From: Hyphomicrobiales bacterium 4NK60-0047b
GTDB taxonomy: Bacteria; Pseudomonadota; Alphaproteobacteria; Rhizobiales; HXMU1428-3
Direction: 5' to 3'
Length of the DNA stretch: 64,000 nt
NCBI GenBank assembly: GCA_040367435.1
Contig: BAABWY010000005.1
Location: 225,921 to 289,920, forward strand
The translations under genes and the position numbers were made by a program. How positions within the stretch are numbered: position 1 is the first letter of the stretch; each line of letters begins with the position of its first letter. This document shows positions 1 to 7,408 of this stretch, piece after piece. The notes beneath the pieces were generated by a model. That model did no database searches, was not told where the DNA came from, and was given only the letters and a program-made list of their open reading frames with translations.

Positions 1-100
1 CAAAGTGGACTATGGAGCCAAAGACACGGAAATTGCAACTTTGCCAGATCCTAAAATTGCTGGATCTAGCGATGAGTTCTTTTTTAATAAGTTAAATTAG
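1..100 (+). CDS. C-terminal end of an unidentified protein (partial)
   Basis: A reading frame open from the window edge (codons from base 2) runs to a TAG at 98-100. It gives about 32 residues ending in DEFFFNKLN. I do not recognise the family from so short a tail. The frame has ordinary-looking codons and stops just before the repeat block at 114, which is how other genes in this window end. It could be an open frame by chance. Confidence 0.45.
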   Translation, partial: KVDYGAKDTEIATLPDPKIAGSSDEFFFNKLN

Positions 101-113
101 TTTAGCTTTATGC

Positions 114-265
114 CTCTCACGGCTATTCCAAGCGCTTTTTAGTGGCACTTCAGTTGCCCACAAACAACCGTGCTAGCGCTTGGACCTACGAGGGGCGGCC
201 GTTCGCGCCGGACGCCCTGAAGGCGTCATGTCCGTGCTCCTGAAGCGGAGCACTCCCTTCTTCAT
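114..265 (+). repeat. Mosaic hairpin repeat, copy A
   Basis: Box 1 CTCTCACGGCTATTC is at 114-128. An 8-bp stem CCAAGCGC (128-135) / GCGCTTGG (176-183) follows, and its loop contains a copy of the small GTTG...CAAC hairpin unit (153-168). Box 2 GGACCTACGAGGGGCG is at 182-197. Next come a GACGCC/GGCGTC stem (211-216/222-227), the CATGTC box, a GTGCTCC/GGAGCAC stem (234-240/247-253) and the end box CCCTTCTTCAT. The boxes match copies B, C and D while the stem sequences differ. Confidence 0.8.
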
Positions 266-285
266 GTGGGATAGGTTTTTGTTTT

Positions 286-405
286 CTCTCACGGCTATTC
301 TATGAGCTGAAGCTCATAGGCCTCCGAGGGGCGGCGCTAGGCGCCGGGCTTCGCTGGTGCTACGCCATGTCTCTCAGCCCGAAAAGGGCTGAGCTCCTTC
401 TTCGT
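286..405 (+). repeat. Mosaic hairpin repeat, copy B
   Basis: Box 1 CTCTCACGGCTATTC is at 286-300, identical to copy A. The stem CTATGAGC/GCTCATAG (300-307/312-319) is followed by box 2 GGCCTCCGAGGGGCG (319-333) and a GGCGC/GCGCC stem (333-337/341-345). The CATGTC box, a CTCAGCCC/GGGCTGAG stem (373-380/386-393) and the end box CTCCTTCTTCGT complete it. Stem sequences differ from copy A but sit in the same places between the same boxes. Confidence 0.8.
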
Positions 406-480
406 TTAGGTAATTTTGCGCTTTAGGTTGCCCGCTTTCTTAGCCTGCCTTCAGATGCCCAGTAGAAACAAGCAACAACG

Positions 481-1131
481 CTAGTTACAGGTTTGGTAGG
501 TTCCTTCTACATATGTGCCGACTGAGCAGACGATGCCGCCCCAGTGATAGCCGATGCGGCCTCGATATTTGATTTTGAACCAGGGGCGGTCCTGGAACAT
601 TTCACCTGTTTTTTCTAATAAAGTGATCCATTCGCCTTCTTTAAGAGATGCTCTTTTTTTATAATGTTGCCCCGGGCCGGAGCGTACTTTGCCTCCCCAC
701 GATTTGGCTTGTCTTGGAAATGAGATTGCCTCACTGTGAGGTTTATTATGATTGGTGCTCGTCACTTCTGAGCATTTATCATCAAATTCACCCTGGGTTC
801 CGACTAGTGCCGTTTTCCCTTTTACATGCAAAACCCAATTGCCATTTGAATATTTAGAGCCTGAACCGGATCTCACACTAACTAATGTGATTTTTGGAGA
901 ACTATCATGAGAAATTTTTGCGATTGAAACATCGTTTTCCTCCAGATACTCAACAATGAGAGGGATGCCTTCATTACAGGTATATTCAACAGTTGCCGCG
1001 AAACTTTTAGTCGCAAAACCTAATGAGAGACATATTACAACCAGTGGAAGTGAGATTTTTTTGAAAAATTGCATCACTTTCAGCCCCTTTTTTCTTTGTA
1101 ATTCTCTGTCCATGTTCGCAAGTCCCTTCAT
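481..1131 (-). CDS. Secreted bacterial SH3-domain protein
   Basis: A 216-residue frame. A lysine-rich start is followed by a hydrophobic segment and a signal-peptidase-like site (TKSFAATV), so export to the periplasm is expected. The C-terminal third (about residues 140-205) looks like a bacterial SH3 (SH3b) domain: a RSGPG motif after a tryptophan-glycine, then EGEWITLLEKTG, WFKIKYRGRIGYHWGG. Such domains usually bind cell-wall peptides or other proteins; no catalytic domain is seen. Two cysteines near the end (CSVGTYVEGTYQTC) could form a disulfide. Start is uncertain: ATG at 1113 has AGGGA upstream, and ATG at 1074 (MQFFKK...) gives the most typical signal peptide with GGGG upstream. The stop codon touches the repeat block. 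Specific function unknown. Confidence 0.7.
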   Translation of the reverse strand: MKGLANMDRELQRKKGLKVMQFFKKISLPLVVICLSLGFATKSFAATVEYTCNEGIPLIVEYLEENDVSIAKISHDSSPKITLVSVRSGSGSKYSNGNWVLHVKGKTALVGTQGEFDDKCSEVTSTNHNKPHSEAISFPRQAKSWGGKVRSGPGQHYKKRASLKEGEWITLLEKTGEMFQDRPWFKIKYRGRIGYHWGGIVCSVGTYVEGTYQTCN

Positions 1132-1538
1132 TTTTATTATTCATACCTAAATTTTATTCTGGATTTGGCCATAAACTCATACATTAACAAAATGACTGGC
1201 TTAAAGTTTAAGGCCCACTTTGGGTTTAGAATAGGTCCAATCGAATTTCGATACATTAAATCTCTGTAATTTACGCGACAAATCGCCTCTTTTATCGCCT
1301 TTTGTCTATGTGGACCCATAAAGTTGTTGGAAATTGGACTTATTTTTAGTATAAAAAGTAAAAATCCAATGGGTCCACGGTTGATCAGATCACCCCTTAT
1401 TCCCAATGAAATTTTAAAGGTCTCACTTTAAACCGAAATAAGTAACTTTGAGACCTAAAATAAGAATTTTTGCTGTTTTCAATGTGAGAGACGTCTCTCA
1501 TCAAACTTTAGGGCCATCTGAGCCATGTTGTGTGAACC
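1132..1538. promoter_or_regulatory. Regulatory gap with three inverted repeats
   Basis: No credible gene. Three separate inverted repeats are visible: GTGGACCCAT/ATGGGTCCAC (1310-1319/1369-1378), AGGTCTCA/TGAGACCT (1418-1425/1449-1456) and the perfect 16-bp palindrome at 1485-1500. The last two share the TGAGAC/GTCTCA half-site and lie within 120 bases of the MocR-type regulator start, so they are candidate operators for it. An 89-codon minus-strand frame in the gap has no recognisable features and overlaps these repeats, so it is not called. Confidence 0.5.
1485..1500. promoter_or_regulatory. Perfect 16-bp palindrome, candidate operator
   Basis: TGAGAGACGTCTCTCA is its own reverse complement. 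It lies 39 bases upstream of the MocR-type start codon at 1539 and shares the GTCTCA half-site with the inverted repeat at 1418-1456. Dimeric GntR/MocR regulators often bind repeated half-sites near their own promoter, so autoregulation is a reasonable guess; nothing here proves it. Confidence 0.5.
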
Positions 1539-3266
1539 ATGTTAAAAGCTGCTGAAAATGTAGCCCTCATGCTGAATGTGAATACTGGCAGACCTCTGCA
1601 GGCGCAGTTGTTTGAGCAGGTGCGCGCCATGATCATTGAAGGACAGCTAACCTCAGGCACTCCTTTACCGGCAACAAGAGCGCTTAGTGAACAACTTGGT
1701 GTTTCTCGTAACACCGTCGTTCTTGCTTATGATCGATTGCTTGCAGAAGGGTATATTGAAAGCAAGCGTTCTATTGGAACTTTTGTAAGCGATGCTATTC
1801 CAGATAATGGTTTAATACCTCAAGAGGTAAGCGCTCAAGAAGTTGAGACACAAGTTACTCAAACAGTGGGAACTCAGATAGAGCCTCCTTTCTCTGACCT
1901 AGAGAAATTTGAAGCCGACACCAACCTTTCTCAAAATACCTCCCCCTCCTCAGATGAGCAATACCTTCCTAATTCCACAAAAATAAATTCATATAATCCG
2001 GACCCATTAGTTATAGACTTTAAACCTGGGGCACCTGATGTTGAGGCTTTTCCTGTTCGTACATGGCGCCGCTTGTTGAACAGAAAATTAATGCAGATCG
2101 ACGATTATTATCATGAAGCGATGGATCCGCTTGGTTCTTTTGATCTGCGGCGTGCAATTGCAGAGCATTTAGGCCCAGCGCGCGGTATTATTGCTAAGCC
2201 TGAAGATGTCGTGATTGTCTCTAGTGTACAAGAGGCACGTGCGTTACTTGCTCAGCTTCTGCTCACAGAAGGAGCGCCGACCATTATGGAAGCGCCTGGA
2301 CCGGACGGTATCGCCCAGCTATTTTCTCATTACAAAACAAATATTTACGGCATTGAAGTTGATGAAGATGGTTTGCATAGCTCTGCTTTACCTGAGCTTG
2401 ATGCCTCTTCCTGTTTTCCCCATGAAAACACTCGCTTTTATTCAAATGAAGCCTTTTATACGAATCCTAACAGCTATACGAATACTGCCAGCGGTATGAG
2501 CATTTCGAGCGGTATGGCCTATGTCACGCCCTCTCATCACTTTCCGTTAGGGGTGAGCATGGCTCTTTCTCGGCGCATTCAATTGCTAGAATGGGCTCAT
2601 AAAACGGGCATCATGGTTGTTGAAGATGAATCAACCAGTGACTTTCGTTATGGGGGCTCTCCTCTCACGGCTCTTAAGGGATTGGATAGCAGGTTAACTG
2701 GAAATGGTGATACTGACCCTCACCCTCGTGACGAACGTGTTATTTATTTAGGCGGGTTTAAGAAGTCACTTGGAATACAAATTGGATACCTTGTAGTGCC
2801 TTCTTTCTTAATTCCTGCTGTGCACCACCTTAAAACTCTTGGATTTGGGGCTGCCTCCTGGCTTGAGCAAGCAACACTTGCTGAATTTATTGACAATGGC
2901 GCCTATGATCGACATTTGCGTAAATTGCGCAAAAAATGTAAAGAAAAGCGCGACCTTCTTATTTCCCTCCTTACCAAACATTTTGGTGATGACATTGCCC
3001 TTTCTGGCATGGAGGGAGGCTTACATTTGATTTGGGATTTACCAAAACAATTTGGAACTGCTGACGCTGTTTCTAAAAGGATGTTAGAAACTCATAGAAT
3101 TGGCCTCTATGGCGTGCAATCTGGGGGATCAACTGTTGTGACGAATAGTGCAATTGATGAACAAGCTTTGATTTTTGGCTATGCATCACTGACACTTGAA
3201 GATATTGAAACTGGTGTTTTGAAATTAGCTGCTGAAATTAAAACAAAAAACGGAACGGAACAGTAA
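1539..3266 (+). CDS. MocR/PdxR-type transcriptional regulator (GntR HTH plus aminotransferase-like domain)
   Basis: 575 residues. The N-terminus is a GntR-family winged helix (about residues 15-80; QLFEQVRAMIIEGQL, LSEQLGVSRNTVVLAYDRL). A Ser/Thr/Glu-rich linker (80-150) follows, then a fold-type I aminotransferase-like domain, with FKPGAPDVEAFPVRTWRR, AYVTPSHHFPLGV and the PLP-lysine region YLGGFKKSLGIQIGY. MocR regulators sense PLP or PLP adducts and control a few linked genes. At 575 residues it is longer than the usual 450-500, because of the linker and an extra Asn/Ser/Tyr-rich stretch just before AYVTPSH. It ends 36 bases upstream of ccmF, on the same strand, so it may be co-transcribed with cytochrome c maturation genes. 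No good ribosome binding site is visible; ATG at 1569 is an alternative start. The regulated genes and effector are unknown. Confidence 0.85.
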   Translation: MLKAAENVALMLNVNTGRPLQAQLFEQVRAMIIEGQLTSGTPLPATRALSEQLGVSRNTVVLAYDRLLAEGYIESKRSIGTFVSDAIPDNGLIPQEVSAQEVETQVTQTVGTQIEPPFSDLEKFEADTNLSQNTSPSSDEQYLPNSTKINSYNPDPLVIDFKPGAPDVEAFPVRTWRRLLNRKLMQIDDYYHEAMDPLGSFDLRRAIAEHLGPARGIIAKPEDVVIVSSVQEARALLAQLLLTEGAPTIMEAPGPDGIAQLFSHYKTNIYGIEVDEDGLHSSALPELDASSCFPHENTRFYSNEAFYTNPNSYTNTASGMSISSGMAYVTPSHHFPLGVSMALSRRIQLLEWAHKTGIMVVEDESTSDFRYGGSPLTALKGLDSRLTGNGDTDPHPRDERVIYLGGFKKSLGIQIGYLVVPSFLIPAVHHLKTLGFGAASWLEQATLAEFIDNGAYDRHLRKLRKKCKEKRDLLISLLTKHFGDDIALSGMEGGLHLIWDLPKQFGTADAVSKRMLETHRIGLYGVQSGGSTVVTNSAIDEQALIFGYASLTLEDIETGVLKLAAEIKTKNGTEQ

Positions 3267-3302
3267 AATGATGGGTAAACCCCTTATTCGAGGAGCGTTT
3301 GT

Positions 3303-5300
3303 ATGAGTGGTAGTCTTATTGAAATTGGGCTTGGAGCAACCAGCCTTTCATTGATCATAGCTATTGCCTCAATGGTTCTGGCTTTTCTTTCGCTTTATCG
3401 TGGTGCGCCTTCATTTTTGCATTCGGCTCGTCATGGCATGATTTTAATCGCTATTTTGACAACAATTGGTTGTATAACAATCATTTGGTCTTTTGTGATC
3501 AAGGATTTTTCCGTTTTATATGTTGCGCAAAATTCGAATAGCCAACTTCCTTTGCTTTATCGTCTCACAGCTCTTTGGGGCGCACATGAGGGCTCACTAA
3601 TGCTATGGCTTTGGTACTTGGCAACATTTTCTGCTATTGCCGTTTATGTGCACTGGAAAAGCCATCCACTTTCAATGCCTTATGTGATTATGACATTAGC
3701 AGGCCTACAAATTGGCTTTATGGTCTTTATTCTCTTTCTCTCCAATCCCTTCATTGAAGTGCATCCAGCACTACCTGATGGGCGAGACCTAAACCCCTTA
3801 TTACAAGACCCTGGTTTGGCCTTTCATCCACCAACGCTTTATATGGGGTATGTTGCTTTTTCTATTCCTTTTGCGTTTGCTATCGCGGCTTTGGCACGCG
3901 GACAATCGGGACGTGAATGGGTTGTGACAACACGGCGTTGGACTTTATTTGCTTGGGTCACACTCACGAGTGGTATTTTACTTGGTGGATATTGGGCTTA
4001 TTATGAGCTTGGTTGGGGTGGCTACTGGGCTTGGGATCCGGTTGAAAACGCGTCTTTGATGCCCTGGTTAACGGGCACTGCATTCTTGCATTCAATCATG
4101 GCGCAAGATCAACGTAACTTATTTCAAACCTGGAATGTGTTTTTAATCATAACGACGTTTGCCCTGTCGCTACTTGGAACATTCCTTGTGCGGTCTGGTG
4201 TTCTAACATCCGTGCATTCATTTGCGGCAGATCCAGGACGTGGAGCTTACATCCTTTTATTCCTAATTGTTGTTTCAGTTATTGCTTATGGCTTATTGAT
4301 CTGGCGTGGACACCGCCTGATTGGGCCACACAAGGTTTCAAACCTTGTTTCACGAGAGTCTGCTCTTTTATATAACAACCTGTTGTTTGTGGCTGCTGCT
4401 ATTATCGTTTTAACAGGTACACTTTATCCTCTCGCGATTGAGGTGTTAACTGGAGAACGAGTTTCTGTTGCGGCCCCTTACTTTAATAAGGTGATGGCTC
4501 CTGTGATGCTTGGCATTGTTTTACTCATGGGAATTGGACCTCTAATCCCCTGGCGGAAATCCAGCTACTCGAGAATGCAAAAGCAATTTAGCATTCCAAT
4601 TGGTCTTGCTGTTCTTATTTCAATTGTGTCTTATTTCTTAGGAGCCACTGACATCATTGCAATGATAGCTATTGGCTTGGTTGGTTTTGTTCTTGCTGCC
4701 ACTTCACTTGATATCTTTGGTGCTGTGAAAGCTCACAGACAAGTGACTAATAGAAGCTGGTTCTCAAGTCTTTCTGTTTTGGCTGGCAACAATCAACGCC
4801 GTTATGGAGGGTTTATTGTTCACCTTGGAACGTTGGTGCTAATCATAGGGGTGATTGGGTCTGCTTTTTTCAAGGAAGAAGCAACTGTTAACATGAAACC
4901 TGGTGACCAAGTTGTCGCTGGACCTTACACACTGACTTACAAAACAATCGTTCCACAAAAGGGACCAAACTATTCTGAGCGTATGGCGTTTTTTGATTGG
5001 AAAAAAGAAGACGGTACTACCGGAACTCTCACACCTTCCAAGCGGAATTACCCGGTTACGCAAACGGTCACTACTGAAGCTTCCATTCTCTCAACTCTTG
5101 TTGGAGACCTTTATGTGGTGCTTGGGAATGAGCATGGCAAAGGTGAAGTAACTACACGAGTATTCTGGAATCCACTTGTGAATTGGGTTTGGATTGGCTG
5201 GATGATTGTTTTATTTGGTGTTTTGTTTGCGATGACCAAACGGGCCCCTAAAATTGTATCAACACCAAATAAGAAACCAACAAAAGAGGTGCTGGTGTAA
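3303..5300 (+). CDS. ccmF: Cytochrome c heme lyase subunit CcmF
   Basis: 665 residues, the usual CcmF length. It is an integral membrane protein with many hydrophobic segments and the WWD-type heme-handling motif (WGGYWAWDPVEN, about residues 238-249). FHPPTLYMGYV and FLVRSGVLTSVHSFA are also family hallmarks. CcmF takes heme from holo-CcmE and, with CcmH/CcmI, attaches it to CxxCH sites of apocytochromes on the periplasmic side. An AGGAG sequence precedes the ATG. It is followed directly by ccmG (the TAA abuts the next ATG), so ccmFGHI form a tight operon. The clients include CcoO and CcoP encoded downstream. Confidence 0.97.
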   Translation: MSGSLIEIGLGATSLSLIIAIASMVLAFLSLYRGAPSFLHSARHGMILIAILTTIGCITIIWSFVIKDFSVLYVAQNSNSQLPLLYRLTALWGAHEGSLMLWLWYLATFSAIAVYVHWKSHPLSMPYVIMTLAGLQIGFMVFILFLSNPFIEVHPALPDGRDLNPLLQDPGLAFHPPTLYMGYVAFSIPFAFAIAALARGQSGREWVVTTRRWTLFAWVTLTSGILLGGYWAYYELGWGGYWAWDPVENASLMPWLTGTAFLHSIMAQDQRNLFQTWNVFLIITTFALSLLGTFLVRSGVLTSVHSFAADPGRGAYILLFLIVVSVIAYGLLIWRGHRLIGPHKVSNLVSRESALLYNNLLFVAAAIIVLTGTLYPLAIEVLTGERVSVAAPYFNKVMAPVMLGIVLLMGIGPLIPWRKSSYSRMQKQFSIPIGLAVLISIVSYFLGATDIIAMIAIGLVGFVLAATSLDIFGAVKAHRQVTNRSWFSSLSVLAGNNQRRYGGFIVHLGTLVLIIGVIGSAFFKEEATVNMKPGDQVVAGPYTLTYKTIVPQKGPNYSERMAFFDWKKEDGTTGTLTPSKRNYPVTQTVTTEASILSTLVGDLYVVLGNEHGKGEVTTRVFWNPLVNWVWIGWMIVLFGVLFAMTKRAPKIVSTPNKKPTKEVLV

Positions 5301-5870
5301 ATGACAACAAATCCTCAAAAAACTGAAGCTCAAAAAACAGTTCATTGGTGGCAATTTGCCCTTATTGGGGTGATGATCATGATGTTCATTTTGTTTGCCG
5401 CAGGATTGGGCCGGGATACGAAATTTATTCCGTCTCCTCTTATTGGTAAGGCTGCTTATGACTTTGACTTGAAGCAACTCGGTTCTGAAAAACAGATCAA
5501 ACTTTCTGACTATAAAGGCAAGATTGTTGTATTAAATTTTTGGGCATCTTGGTGCGTCACATGTCGTGAAGAACATCATATTTTGCTTGAAAGCTCAAAA
5601 GCCCTGCAACCAACCGGTAAAGTGCAATTTATTGGTGTGAACAGTAAAGACACTGACAAGGCAGCTTTTGGCTTCATGGATAAACGAGGGCATTTTCCTT
5701 ACCCTTCTGTTATCGACAGACAAGGTCGTTTAGCGCTTGAGTATGGTGTCTATGGCATGCCTGAGACATTTTTTATCAATAAAGATGGTGTGATTGCGGC
5801 CAAGCATATTGGGGCTTTAACGCATAAAATTCTGGCGGATAAATTAAAACAAACGGAGGCCGTTCAATGA
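5301..5870 (+). CDS. ccmG: Thiol:disulfide interchange protein CcmG/DsbE
   Basis: 189 residues. One N-terminal membrane anchor (about 16-36) is followed by a periplasmic thioredoxin fold with the active site WCVTC (C85 and C88) and the cis-proline region YGMPETFFI. The WCVTCREEH context is typical of CcmG/DsbE. It keeps the cysteines of apocytochrome CxxCH motifs, or of CcmH, reduced before heme attachment. Its ATG follows the ccmF stop with no gap, and its own end overlaps ccmH by four bases (ATGA), which indicates translational coupling. Confidence 0.95.
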   Translation: MTTNPQKTEAQKTVHWWQFALIGVMIMMFILFAAGLGRDTKFIPSPLIGKAAYDFDLKQLGSEKQIKLSDYKGKIVVLNFWASWCVTCREEHHILLESSKALQPTGKVQFIGVNSKDTDKAAFGFMDKRGHFPYPSVIDRQGRLALEYGVYGMPETFFINKDGVIAAKHIGALTHKILADKLKQTEAVQ

Positions 5871-6406
5871 GACAGCTAATTGCAATTGTTTGCACAATTA
5901 TGAGCTTGATTTCAGCGCCCACCACCTTCTTTGCAATGGAAACGGCCTTTGCGGCTGAAACGGCAAAAAGCCCTGTTTCAAATACAGGACCGCAAGTCAA
6001 AGTTGAAAGTGAACTTGAAAAGAAAATACGATCCGTTGCTAGCATGCTGCGCTGCCCTGTTTGTCAGGGTGAGAGTGTTTATGACAGCCATGCTGACGTG
6101 GCTGTAGAAATGAAGCGCCTGATTGCTGACAAACTGAAAGCTGGGGAAACTACCGAAGAGATTTTGACCTATTTCAAAGACCGTTATGGAAATTTCGTAC
6201 TAATGGAACCTCCTGCTGAGGGATTACATTGGGTTATTTGGGTGTTCCCTATTTTTATGGCCCTTCTTGGAGGACTGTTTCTCATACAAAATCTGAAATC
6301 AGGTGCGAGAGAATTGAATGAGAGCAAACTTGATGATTTTGACAGTCAAGACTCTTCTGATCAGGACCTATCCGAAGTAAACGATATTAAGGAGCTGCGT
6401 TTATGA
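5867..6406 (+). CDS. ccmH: Cytochrome c maturation protein CcmH (CycL)
   Basis: 179 residues. A signal-like N-terminus (to about residue 30), the hallmark LRCPVCQ motif (C63, C66) in a three-helix domain, one membrane segment near 122-142 and an acidic tail. CcmH reduces or presents the apocytochrome cysteines to CcmF. It contains only the CcmH N-terminal type domain; the TPR part is the separate next gene, as usual in alphaproteobacteria. It overlaps both neighbours by four bases. Confidence 0.95.
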   Translation: MRQLIAIVCTIMSLISAPTTFFAMETAFAAETAKSPVSNTGPQVKVESELEKKIRSVASMLRCPVCQGESVYDSHADVAVEMKRLIADKLKAGETTEEILTYFKDRYGNFVLMEPPAEGLHWVIWVFPIFMALLGGLFLIQNLKSGARELNESKLDDFDSQDSSDQDLSEVNDIKELRL

Positions 6407-7311
6407 GTGCGTTAATTAGCATTTTAGCACTTGGGGGGCTTTCGCTCTTTATTATGTTTGTGCCGTTGTGGCAACGCCGGTCTGATCGATCGCTTGGAAC
6501 CGGCATTGAGACCAATGACCTTTCTGTGCAATGGGAAAGCGAAAAAGACCGTCTTGTGAAAGAACAAAATGACTTAGACGTTGCCTTGGCAGAAGGAAAA
6601 ATAACTGAAAAAACTCACAAAATTGAACGCGAGCAAGTAATGGAAGATGCAAAGCGGGCGCTCAACAAACTGCGCCAGGCGCGCAGTATGAGTGAAAAAC
6701 TTGCTACCAGAGCCCATCATAAAGCACGTGCCTATCCAACATATGGAATGGGCTTTGCCGCTGCAGTTTTGATTGCAACGGGCGGTTTAATTCTTCACCT
6801 CAAGGGGCTGGATGTTGTTCGTAAAGTCAGCCCGCAAGAGGTGGCTCAAAACACCACCATGCCTGATATTAAGAAAATGGTCGCAACGTTGGAGAAACGT
6901 GTCTCTGAAGGTGGCAGCAGCAAGCGAGATCAAATGATGCTGGCGCGCTCGTTTCTAGTTCTTGGGCGCAAAGCTGACGCTATTGCACTTTACAAAAAAA
7001 TAGTTGCTGAGAATAAGGGTGAAGTTAATGCGCTTATGGCGCTTGGCGAAATTCACTTTAATTCAAAAGGAAAACAAGACCAATCAGAGGCGCTAAGTTT
7101 TTTCAATCAGGCACTTGATGTTGAGCCAGATAAGCCTGAAGCGCTTTGGTATAAGTCTTTAGCTTTGATCCGTGACAAGAAAATTGAAGAATCACGCAGA
7201 GTACTGACGCGACTGAAAGTGGTCGCTAAAGATAATAAAAAGGCACAGGATGCTGTGACGCAACTGCTTGCCGAACTGGATAAAAATCGGGCTAAGTCCC
7301 AAGAAAAATGA
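6403..7311 (+). CDS. ccmI: Cytochrome c maturation TPR protein CcmI (CycH)
   Basis: 302 residues. Two membrane segments (about 2-22 and 112-132) flank a charged, probably coiled-coil cytoplasmic loop (DRLVKEQNDLDVALAEGKI). A periplasmic TPR region follows (about 165-290; ALMALGEIHF, PDKPEALWYKSLALI). CcmI chaperones apocytochromes to the CcmFH heme lyase. It is the last gene of the ccmFGHI run, overlaps ccmH by four bases, and is followed by a terminator-like hairpin at 7339. Confidence 0.93.
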   Translation: MSALISILALGGLSLFIMFVPLWQRRSDRSLGTGIETNDLSVQWESEKDRLVKEQNDLDVALAEGKITEKTHKIEREQVMEDAKRALNKLRQARSMSEKLATRAHHKARAYPTYGMGFAAAVLIATGGLILHLKGLDVVRKVSPQEVAQNTTMPDIKKMVATLEKRVSEGGSSKRDQMMLARSFLVLGRKADAIALYKKIVAENKGEVNALMALGEIHFNSKGKQDQSEALSFFNQALDVEPDKPEALWYKSLALIRDKKIEESRRVLTRLKVVAKDNKKAQDAVTQLLAELDKNRAKSQEK

Positions 7312-7338
7312 AGCCACGAGAGCTTAAGAGCTTTGTCT

Positions 7339-7365
7339 AACTGAACCTAATTAGTTCAGTTTTTT
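7339..7365 (+). terminator. Rho-independent terminator after ccmI
   Basis: AACTGAAC (7339-7346) and GTTCAGTT (7354-7361) form an 8-bp stem with a 7-base loop, running into a T-tract (to 7365). It lies 28 bases after the ccmI stop and separates the ccm operon from hemA. Confidence 0.75.
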
Positions 7366-7408
7366 AAGCACACAAAGACTTCTCTGTTGGGATTAGAAAG
7401 GAAATATC

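Larger units (their letters stand above)
101..480. other. Intergenic block made of mosaic hairpin repeats
   Basis: No credible gene lies here. The stretch holds two copies of a mosaic hairpin repeat (114-265 and 286-405), each with several perfect short stems. It also holds degenerate copies of the small CTTCAG(A/T)TGCCCAC unit around 148-170 and 421-475. It separates two genes whose 3' ends face each other. Confidence 0.7.

Noticed and set aside
1137..1406. 89-codon minus-strand frame
   Set aside because: It covers an inverted repeat region, has no recognisable motif, and its composition looks like translated non-coding DNA.
5776..6045. Antisense frames inside ccm, cco, gyrB and other genes
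   Set aside because: They lie fully opposite well-identified genes and have no independent support.
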